This document shows positions 8,685 through 15,443 of a DNA stretch of 64,000 nucleotides, piece by piece; positions within the stretch are counted from its first letter, which is position 1, and each line of letters begins with the position of its first letter. Below the pieces are notes generated by a model, which saw only the letters and a list, made by a program, of their open reading frames with translations, made no database searches and had not been told where the DNA came from. Location: the NCBI RefSeq assembly GCF_900156175.1, contig NZ_FTMV01000012.1, positions 62,001 through 126,000 on the forward strand, read 5' to 3'. Made by a program: the position numbers and the translations under genes. The stretch comes from Janthinobacterium sp. TND4EL3. Lineage in GTDB: Bacteria; Pseudomonadota; Gammaproteobacteria; Burkholderiales; Burkholderiaceae_D.

Positions 8685-9785
8685 TCAATCCTGCTCGTCG
8701 ATGGGCGGCAGCAGGTCCCGCTGCGGCTCGGACCCGCCGGCCAGCAGCAAGACATCCTCTTGCGGCAGATCAATGTTATCGCCGTAGTCGTAACCGAGCG
8801 GCGCCGCCACTTCCTTCGAGATGAAGATGGTTTCCTCTTCGGTTGCGGTTGCTGCAGGCGCATCAGGATCGGCCGCCGCTTCCGCTTCCGGCTGCGTCAG
8901 CAGCAGCGCCACTTCGGCCATGGCGCGGAACAGGGGCAGCGACAGCGCAGCGGCGCCCGCCTGCATCGGGTAATTGCCATGCACGCGCTGCGCATGCAGC
9001 TGGCGGTTCAGGCGGCAGCGCACGATGCGCAGGCCCGCGCGGCGCACGGCGTCGGCGATCTCGGGCAGCGCCAGGCGCAGATGGCGCAGCGCGTGGTCTT
9101 CGTCGGCGGCCAGCTCCAGCAGCACGCCGTCGCCGGACGGCTCCATCTGGATCACGACCCGGCCGATGCCGATGATGATCAGTTCGACGCGCAGCGCCAC
9201 CTTGCCACGGCGCCTGGGCGGGCTTTCTTCCTCGTCGGTATCGCTGGCCAGCACGCGCAGCAGCAGGCGCTGGCCGCCCCAGCCATACACGGCAAAGCGC
9301 CACGCTTCGCTGTCGATGCTCAAGGGCGGGCGCGGACCTTCGCGCAGCAGGGCCGGCTGCTGCTCGGCCATGAACAGATTGCCCGGCACGTGCTGGCCGC
9401 GCGCCTGCTCCTGCAGGGCGGCGTATTGCTCGCCATACGTCTTGACCATCACGCGCCACGAGGCGGCCAGCTGCGCCGCGTCGGGCGGCTGCCAGACCAG
9501 CTGGCGCGTAAAAAACAGTTGATTGACCTGCATGGCGCTGCTGTCGCGCGGCATGGCGCCGCCGGCACCATCGGCATTGGGCTTGATGAGGGAAGCCAGG
9601 CTGTCCTGGCCCGGCTGCTGCAGCTGGGCGGGCAGGGTGCCGGCATCGGGCGCGGCCGCCATGTAGGGGCCGATGGGCACCAGCGGCTGCACCACGCCCG
9701 GCGTCATCGGCGTCGCGGGGCTGACGTCGAGGCGCTGGGTAATCAGGGGTACCGGATTACCCGATGAAATGCGGTCTATCGCCAT
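8685..9785 (-). CDS. FliK-like protein with flagellar hook-length-control C-terminal domain
   Basis: 366 residues with a low-complexity, Pro/Ala/Gln-rich N-terminal half. A region around residues 200-275 resembles the Flg_hook domain of FliK: VALRVELIIIGIGRVVIQME, then LPEIADAVRRAGLRIVRC, the pattern of a beta-rich fold plus a helix of the 'LPxLrealaeaGl' type. The C-terminal tail is acidic (DNIDLPQEDVLLLAGG). If correct, it would set hook length through FlhB. FliK is among the least conserved flagellar proteins, so the call rests on this domain and on its position between flhA and the flagellins. It could instead be an uncharacterised flagellar accessory protein. Confidence 0.55.
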   Translation of the reverse strand: MAIDRISSGNPVPLITQRLDVSPATPMTPGVVQPLVPIGPYMAAAPDAGTLPAQLQQPGQDSLASLIKPNADGAGGAMPRDSSAMQVNQLFFTRQLVWQPPDAAQLAASWRVMVKTYGEQYAALQEQARGQHVPGNLFMAEQQPALLREGPRPPLSIDSEAWRFAVYGWGGQRLLLRVLASDTDEEESPPRRRGKVALRVELIIIGIGRVVIQMEPSGDGVLLELAADEDHALRHLRLALPEIADAVRRAGLRIVRCRLNRQLHAQRVHGNYPMQAGAAALSLPLFRAMAEVALLLTQPEAEAAADPDAPAATATEEETIFISKEVAAPLGYDYGDNIDLPQEDVLLLAGGSEPQRDLLPPIDEQD

Positions 9786-9841
9786 GCCACTGTGTCCGGA
9801 AGAGAGTCTATACGAGCTGGTGAATCAGGCTGCATCAGCCA

Positions 9842-10720
9842 TCATGGCTGTAACAGTGACAGTATCAGTTTCTGCATGCTCTGGCTTTGCTTGAGCATCG
9901 CCGTGCTGGCCTGGAGCAACATTTGCGCCGACACCATGTTGGCGCTTTCCGCCGCGTAGTCGACATCCATGATGCGGCCGACGGCGGCCTTGGTATTGGT
10001 GAGCATATTGGCCAGATTGTTGTGCACGTGGTCGAGGCGGTTGGCCGCCGCGCCCAGGGCCGAGCGCACGCCACCGACCTGGTCGAGAGCAGCCGCCAAC
10101 TGGTCGATCATGCTGTTAGCGCCGCCATTCGTGGCAATTTCGCTGCCGGCCGTGGCGCCTGGCGCAAAGTTGGCGGAAATGGCTTTCAATAAGGTATCCA
10201 GACCATCCATCTTGCCCGATACGTCGAACTGCATGGTTTCGCTGCTGCTGGCGCCGATCTGGAAGGTCATCGCCTCTGACAGCGTGCCCTTGCCGGCACT
10301 GCCGTTACCCAGCAACAGGCTGCCGCCGTAGGAGGTATTCGTCATGACGTTGTACAGTTCCAGTCCCAGCGCATCGTACTCGGCCTGCATGGCGTCGCGG
10401 TCGGTCTGGTGAGAGGACGCGTCGGCCGCCTGCGTGGCCAGGTCTTTCATGCGTACCAACATGCTGGTCACTTCGCCAAACGCGCCCTCGGCCGTCTGCA
10501 GCATCGAGGTGCTGTTCTGTGTATTGCGCATGGCCACCGTCATGCCGCTCACCTGGGCGCTGAGGCGCGTGGCGATCTGCAGCCCCGCCGCGTCGTCCAT
10601 GGCCGAATTGATGCGAAAGCCGGTGGAGAGGCGTTGCATCGACGTCGATAGCCGGCTTTGCGCACTGGCGGCTGCGCTTTGGGCGTACATTGCGGCGATA
10701 TTGGTGTGAATGCTCAGCAC
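9842..10720 (-). CDS. Flagellin (divergent copy)
   Basis: Filament subunit of 292 residues. The D0/D1 N-terminus includes SRLSTSMQRLSTGFRINSAM, DDAAGLQIATRL and NTQNSTSMLQTAEGAF; the C-terminus includes ALGAAANRLDHVHNNLANML, GRIMDVDYAAESANM and a coiled end. The central region is short, typical of small lateral-type flagellins. The start is GTG at 10720, with GGAG 8-9 bases upstream. It differs clearly from the two downstream near-identical flagellins, with its own middle region (GNGSAGKGTLSEAMTFQIGA), and may be a minor filament protein. Confidence 0.93.
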   Translation of the reverse strand: MLSIHTNIAAMYAQSAAASAQSRLSTSMQRLSTGFRINSAMDDAAGLQIATRLSAQVSGMTVAMRNTQNSTSMLQTAEGAFGEVTSMLVRMKDLATQAADASSHQTDRDAMQAEYDALGLELYNVMTNTSYGGSLLLGNGSAGKGTLSEAMTFQIGASSSETMQFDVSGKMDGLDTLLKAISANFAPGATAGSEIATNGGANSMIDQLAAALDQVGGVRSALGAAANRLDHVHNNLANMLTNTKAAVGRIMDVDYAAESANMVSAQMLLQASTAMLKQSQSMQKLILSLLQP

Positions 10721-10833
10721 GTAGCGGCTCCGGTGGGCGGTGAGGTGAGTCTGGTCTATCTTCTATAGGCGACTAAGGCGCCGGCATTGTTAAATCGAAA
10801 GGCAATATAGTCAAATTAATACGTTTCGCACAT

Positions 10834-10860
10834 AAAAAAAGCCAGGCCGCAGCCTGGCTT
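10834..10860 (-). terminator. Terminator of flagellin gene 10893-11750
   Basis: On the minus strand AGCCAGGC-TGCG-GCCTGGCT is a perfect 8-bp hairpin followed by seven Ts: a strong intrinsic terminator about 30 bases after the flagellin stop. Confidence 0.92.
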
Positions 10861-10892
10861 GGCGTTGCTGGCCGCAAGCGGCCAGGCAAAGA

Positions 10893-11750
10893 TTACTGCA
10901 GCAGGGACATGACCATCGAGGACATGCTGTTGCTTTGTTTCAGCATCGCGGTACCGGCTTGCAGCAGCATTTGCGAAGCGGTCATGTTCGAGCTTTCGGT
11001 AGCGAAATCGACGTCCATGATGCGGCCGGTGGCGGCTTTGGTGTTGGTGGCGATGTTCGACAGGTTGCTGTTGACGTGATCGAGGCGGTTGGCGGCGGCG
11101 CCCAGAGCGGAGCGCACAACGCTGATGCTTTCGATGGCCGACACCAGGCTGCCGATGGCGGTGTTGGCGTTGGCGGTCAGTTCTGCACCGGTAGCGGTAG
11201 TTGCATTGCTGTAGTTTGCGGCTGCCGAACTCAAGGCGGAGCCGATGCTACTCATGGCTTTGCTTAGATCGATGCTCATGGTTTCCGAGCTCGCTGCGCC
11301 AATCTGGAAGGTCATGGTTTTGGAGACAGTGCCACTGACGAGCAGTGGTTCGCCGCCAAAAGTGGTGTTTTTCATCACGTTGGACAATTCCAGGCCCAGT
11401 GCATCATATTCTGCCTGCATGGCGGTTTTGTCCGCTGGATTCGATGAGACATCGGCTGCTTGCGTTGCCAGATCTTTCATGCGTACCAGCATGTTGGTCA
11501 CTTCGGCAAACGCACCTTCAGCCGTTTGCAGCATCGAGGTGCTGTTCTGGGTATTTGCCATCGCGACCGTCATGCCGCTGGTCTGGGCTTTCAGGCGGGT
11601 GGCGATTTGCAGGCCGGCAGCGTCGTCCATGGCCGAGTTGATGCGGTAGCCAGTGCTCAGGCGGGTCATCGAGGTCGACAGTTGCGATTGCGTCTTGGCG
11701 ATCGAGTTCTGTGCGGACAGCGATGCATTGTTTGTATGAAGACTCAGCAT
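10893..11750 (-). CDS. Flagellin, tandem copy A
   Basis: 285-residue filament protein starting MLSLHTNNASLSAQNSIAK. The ATG at 11750 has AGGAG 7 bases upstream; an in-frame ATG at 11798 lies in the leader and is not preferred. Conserved ends: RLSTGYRINSAMDDAAGLQI and GRIMDVDFATESSNM. The product differs from copy B by a single residue visible by eye (Ala instead of Ser in NMTxSQMLLQAG). It has its own leader and terminator, so it is probably an independent transcription unit. Export would be through the gate encoded upstream; nearby sugar genes suggest the filament may be glycosylated. Confidence 0.96.
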   Translation of the reverse strand: MLSLHTNNASLSAQNSIAKTQSQLSTSMTRLSTGYRINSAMDDAAGLQIATRLKAQTSGMTVAMANTQNSTSMLQTAEGAFAEVTNMLVRMKDLATQAADVSSNPADKTAMQAEYDALGLELSNVMKNTTFGGEPLLVSGTVSKTMTFQIGAASSETMSIDLSKAMSSIGSALSSAAANYSNATTATGAELTANANTAIGSLVSAIESISVVRSALGAAANRLDHVNSNLSNIATNTKAATGRIMDVDFATESSNMTASQMLLQAGTAMLKQSNSMSSMVMSLLQ

Positions 11751-11860
11751 GTGTTGCTCCTGTAAGGTAAATTCGTTGAGTGGCATTGTTGCCCTCAATA
11801 GTACAAGACGACCAGACAGGTTCCACTATTAAATTCTTTATGGAAATCTTTTTTAACCAT

Positions 11861-11891
11861 AAAAAAAGCCCCTGCAATCGCTTGCCGGGGC
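11861..11891 (-). terminator. Terminator of flagellin gene 11919-12776
   Basis: On the minus strand GCCCC-g-GCAA-gcga-TTGC-a-GGGGC forms a stem with one internal mismatch, followed by seven Ts, just after the flagellin stop. Its sequence differs from the terminator of copy A, so the duplication is not perfect in the trailer. Confidence 0.88.
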
Positions 11892-11918
11892 CTGTTTGTT
11901 CGCGTGTGGCGTTCGATA

Positions 11919-12776
11919 TTATTGCAGCAAGGACATGACCATTGAGGACATGCTGTTGCTTTGTTTCAGCATCGCGGTGCCGGCTTGCAGCAACATCTGC
12001 GACGAGGTCATGTTCGAGCTTTCCGTAGCGAAATCAACGTCCATGATGCGGCCGGTTGCGGCCTTGGTGTTGGTGGCGATGTTCGACAGGTTGCTGTTGA
12101 CGTGATCGAGGCGGTTGGCGGCGGCGCCCAAGGCGGAGCGTACAACGCTGATGCTTTCGATGGCCGACACCAGGCTGCCGATGGCGGTGTTGGCGTTGGC
12201 GGTCAGTTCTGCACCGGTAGCGGTAGTTGCATTGCTGTAGTTTGCGGCTGCCGAACTCAAGGCGGAGCCGATGCTACTCATGGCTTTGCTTAGATCGATG
12301 CTCATGGTTTCCGAGCTCGCTGCGCCGATCTGGAAGGTCATGGTTTTGGAGACAGTGCCACTGACGAGCAGTGGTTCGCCGCCAAAAGTGGTGTTTTTCA
12401 TCACGTTGGACAATTCCAGGCCCAGTGCATCATATTCTGCCTGCATGGCGGTTTTGTCCGCTGGATTCGATGAGACATCGGCTGCTTGCGTTGCCAGATC
12501 TTTCATGCGTACCAGCATGTTGGTCACTTCGGCAAACGCACCTTCAGCCGTTTGCAGCATCGAGGTGCTGTTCTGGGTATTTGCCATCGCGACCGTCATG
12601 CCGCTGGTCTGGGCTTTCAGGCGGGTGGCGATTTGCAGGCCGGCAGCGTCGTCCATGGCCGAGTTGATGCGGTAGCCAGTGCTCAGGCGGGTCATCGAGG
12701 TCGACAGTTGCGATTGCGTCTTGGCGATCGAGTTCTGTGCGGACAGCGATGCATTGTTGGTATGAAGACTCAGCAT
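11919..12776 (-). CDS. Flagellin, tandem copy B
   Basis: 285-residue filament protein, nearly identical to the gene at 10893-11750; it carries Ser where copy A has Ala in NMTxSQMLL. Start ATG at 12776 with the same AGGAG leader. The two genes share about 80-110 bases of upstream sequence with few changes, so promoter and leader were duplicated with the gene. No good sigma-28 promoter (TAAA-N15-GCCGATAA) could be recognised; a TAAAGAATTTAATA-like block is shared by both leaders. Confidence 0.96.
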   Translation of the reverse strand: MLSLHTNNASLSAQNSIAKTQSQLSTSMTRLSTGYRINSAMDDAAGLQIATRLKAQTSGMTVAMANTQNSTSMLQTAEGAFAEVTNMLVRMKDLATQAADVSSNPADKTAMQAEYDALGLELSNVMKNTTFGGEPLLVSGTVSKTMTFQIGAASSETMSIDLSKAMSSIGSALSSAAANYSNATTATGAELTANANTAIGSLVSAIESISVVRSALGAAANRLDHVNSNLSNIATNTKAATGRIMDVDFATESSNMTSSQMLLQAGTAMLKQSNSMSSMVMSLLQ

Positions 12777-13118
12777 GTGTTGCTCCTGTAAGGTAAATTC
12801 GTTGAGTGGCATTGTTGCCCTCATCAGTACAAGACGACCAGTCAGGTTTCATTATTAAATTCTTTGTGGAAATTTTTCACTCCGCTCCAAAAAATCTATG
12901 CCCCCTCTTTTTTGCAAGCTGATTTGTATGATGTCAGTCGGCTCACTTCAATCTATCCGGCATCCGTCTGGTGCGGTCTTCCGCACTGGACAAAGACGAC
13001 TGTTAAACCAGGTGCATTAAATTTATGTGAAGGTTCGGGCGCGCCGCTGGTGCGGCAGTAGGAAAATGCTGCATACTGCCACGCATCGCAGAGATTGCAC
13101 CAAGATTGATTTTTTGAT
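12777..13118. other. Intergenic region between flagellin copy B and the acetyltransferase gene
   Basis: Divergent spacer. The left 80-110 bases are the flagellin leader shared with copy A. The rest is AT-rich and shows no convincing gene. It must hold the promoter for the acetyltransferase, but no clear -35/-10 pair or strong ribosome site was found. Confidence 0.5.
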
Positions 13119-13784
13119 ATGAAAATGAATATTGTAATTATTGGCTCGTCGGGCCACGCCAAGGTGGTCATCGATGTCATCGAACGGCAAGGCAAGCACC
13201 ACATTGTTGGCCTAATCGATGCCTTTCGGACGCATGGGGAGGAAACCATGGGCTACCGCGTGCTGGGTGCTGAGACAGATTTGCCGGTACTGGCTGAACA
13301 GCATGCCTTGGGTGGCGTCTTGGTGGCGATCGGCGACAACCATGTGCGGGCAAGGGTGACAGCTGGCGTGGGCGCCTTGTGCCCGGACCTATGCTTCATT
13401 ACCGCCGTGCATCCGCAAGCCAGCGTGGCCAGGGGGGTGCGCATTGGCGCCGGCAGCGTGTTGATGGCCGGTGCTGTGGTGAATCCAGGCTGTGAAATGG
13501 GACCCGGCTGCATTGTCAATACGCGCGCCTCGCTGGATCACGATAGCGTGATGGACGCTTTTTCCAGTCTAGCGCCAGCGGCCGCTACGGGCGGCAATTG
13601 TCATCTCGGCAGTTGCAGTGCCCTCGGTATGGGTGGCTTACTGCTGCAGCGCCTGCGCATTGGAGCGCATAGCGTGGTCGGCGCTGGCGCCGTGGTGACG
13701 CGGAGCGTACCCGATATGTGTGTCAGTTATGGTGCGCCTGCCAGGGTTATCCGCAGCCGTGTTGCCGGTGATAAATATTTGTAG
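13119..13784 (+). CDS. NeuD/PglD/VioB-type sugar O/N-acetyltransferase
   Basis: 221 residues: an N-terminal Rossmann-like domain (IVIIGSSGHAKVVIDVIER) and a C-terminal left-handed beta-helix of hexapeptide repeats (VLMAGAVVNPGCEMGPGCIV), ending in GAPARVIR. The likely catalytic His141 sits in NTRASLDHDS, as in PglD. Members acetylate UDP- or dTDP-4-amino sugars (PglD, VioB) or sialic acid (NeuD). The opposite-strand aminotransferase and glycosyltransferase nearby suggest a 4-amino-4,6-dideoxy sugar for flagellin decoration. The ribosome site is weak; an ATG two codons downstream is an alternative start. Confidence 0.82.
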   Translation: MKMNIVIIGSSGHAKVVIDVIERQGKHHIVGLIDAFRTHGEETMGYRVLGAETDLPVLAEQHALGGVLVAIGDNHVRARVTAGVGALCPDLCFITAVHPQASVARGVRIGAGSVLMAGAVVNPGCEMGPGCIVNTRASLDHDSVMDAFSSLAPAAATGGNCHLGSCSALGMGGLLLQRLRIGAHSVVGAGAVVTRSVPDMCVSYGAPARVIRSRVAGDKYL

Positions 13785-14312
13785 GTAGGCCGTGGCCACC
13801 GGCCGTTGGCCGTGAAGTCAGGCGGCCGCATTTCCGCCTCGGCTTGTTTGCGGTTGGCTCGTTGGTCGTCAGGTCTCGAAGGAAGGCATCATTGTTGCCA
13901 GGTCCATCTCAGTGACATGCCCCGCCAGGCTAGTTCGGCCAGCACTCCACGGACGGCCTCTGAGAAGCGGAAAGGGAGCGGTTTTGTCGGCTATCCCGCG
14001 TTTATGCCATCGGGTTCGGAGTGGAAGTTGGGCGGCCAGACCGAAGGCGTGGCGCCGACGCAGCCGTCTTTCGCTACGCGGCGATTGCGTGGAGCTATCG
14101 TATTTGACGATGGAGCCGACACCCACTGACTGTTGGCGTCCAAAGTGGAAATTACAATGTTCGACAGCCTGGTCGCGCCAGGCGCGGAAAAAATCCGGGA
14201 GGATCAGACTGACTCTGCACGGTAATTGAGCTGCCCATGGATGAGTATCGTTGATACTAGCGAAATCGTGGGCGGTGGAAATAATCATAGGCAAAACGTG
14301 GGTAAATAGGGG
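13785..14312. other. Intergenic region without a convincing gene
   Basis: 528 bases between the convergent acetyltransferase and aminotransferase genes. Open frames of 100-140 codons occur on both strands but none has a ribosome site or a recognisable domain, and they overlap one another. It may be a decayed gene or mobile-element fragment; no terminal repeats or transposase motif were recognised. Confidence 0.45.
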
Positions 14313-15443
14313 TCAGTTGGCGGCGGTATGGGCGATGACGGCACTGATGGTGTCGATTTGTTCGTCGCTCAGTCCGGGGTAGATGGGCAGGCAGATCACT
14401 TGGTCCGCTGCCTGGCGCGCTTGCGGCAGATTGGCGGGCGCCGCCGATGGCATGCCGCGATACATTGGGAAATCACTGATCAGAGGATAGAAATAGCGGC
14501 GCGCAAAGATATCGTGGTCGCGCAGCACCTGGTACAGCTCATCGCGCCGCACGCCGTATTCCGGCCGCACCAGTATGGGGAAGTAGGCATGGTTCATCAG
14601 CTGCTCTTCGCATGCAGGTAGGCAGGCGATGCCGGCGATCCCTGCCAGGTTCTTGCGGTAGCGCGCATCAATGGCGCGTCGCTGCAGCAGCGCGGCGTCA
14701 ATGCCTTTTAACTGTAGCAGGCCGAAGGCGGCATTGATTTCGCTCATCTTGCCGTTGATGCCAGGAGCTACTACCGTCACTTCGTCGACGAAACCGAAAT
14801 TTTTCAAATGATCGATGCGCTGTTTGGTTTTGGCATCGGGACAGATAATCGCACCGCCTTCAAAAGTGTTGAAAATCTTCGTGGCGTGAAAGCTCAGCAC
14901 GGACAGATCGCCATAGTTTAGTACGCTACCCCCGTTTTGACGCACGCCGAATGCGTGCGCCGCGTCGTAGATGACTTTCAAACCATAATTGTCGGCAATC
15001 TTTTCGATGCGTTCAACGTCGCAAGGTCGCCCGTAGCAATGGACAGGCATAATGGCGGTCGTTTGCGGCGTGATGGCCGCCTCGATGTTGGCCGGGTCCA
15101 TGTTCATGCTGCTGGGATCGATGTCGACGAAGACGGGTTTGATACCGTTCCACAGCAGGGAATGGGCGGTGGCCACGAAAGAGTAGGGCGTGGTGATCAC
15201 TTCACCGGTGATGCGCAGCGCCTGCAACGCCGTCATCAGGGCTAGTGTGCCATTGGTAAACAGGCAAATGTGCTTGACGCCCAAGTACTCGCACAGGGCC
15301 TGTTCAAGCTGCTGGTGGAACGGGCCGCCATTGGTGAGAATTTTATTCTCCCAGATCGTTTCGAGATAAGGGAGAAAATCCTTGAGCTCTGGCAGCAATG
15401 GCTGGGTGACGTAGATGGGGTGTGGCAATTTGACTGGCGTCAT
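14313..15443 (-). CDS. DegT/DnrJ/EryC1-family sugar aminotransferase
   Basis: 376-residue PLP enzyme that transfers an amino group to a nucleotide-linked keto sugar. The likely PLP lysine is K189 in LSFHATKIFNTFEGGAI. The N-terminus has the usual NGGPFHQQLEQAL and LFTNGTLALMTALQAL; DAAHAFGV is also conserved. VioA and related dTDP-4-amino-4,6-dideoxyglucose transaminases are the closest type I can suggest. The start is ATG 15443, which overlaps the stop of the upstream glycosyltransferase as ATGA, so translation is coupled; the ATG at 15473 is less likely. Confidence 0.88.
   Translation of the reverse strand: MTPVKLPHPIYVTQPLLPELKDFLPYLETIWENKILTNGGPFHQQLEQALCEYLGVKHICLFTNGTLALMTALQALRITGEVITTPYSFVATAHSLLWNGIKPVFVDIDPSSMNMDPANIEAAITPQTTAIMPVHCYGRPCDVERIEKIADNYGLKVIYDAAHAFGVRQNGGSVLNYGDLSVLSFHATKIFNTFEGGAIICPDAKTKQRIDHLKNFGFVDEVTVVAPGINGKMSEINAAFGLLQLKGIDAALLQRRAIDARYRKNLAGIAGIACLPACEEQLMNHAYFPILVRPEYGVRRDELYQVLRDHDIFARRYFYPLISDFPMYRGMPSAAPANLPQARQAADQVICLPIYPGLSDEQIDTISAVIAHTAAN

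Larger units (their letters stand above)
10893..12860 (-). repeat. Direct tandem duplication of a flagellin transcription unit (period 1026 bases)
   Basis: The two flagellin genes, including start, ribosome site and about 80-110 bases of leader, repeat with a spacing of 1026 bases. From about 11121 to the start codon of copy A, and the matching 12147 to 12776 of copy B, I see only two base differences in roughly 630 bases. The last 230 bases of the genes (C-terminal codons) carry about a dozen or more. Confidence 0.9.

Noticed and set aside
13806..14129. 107-codon frame in the glycosylation spacer
   Set aside because: Overlaps other equally long frames on both strands with no family or ribosome site.
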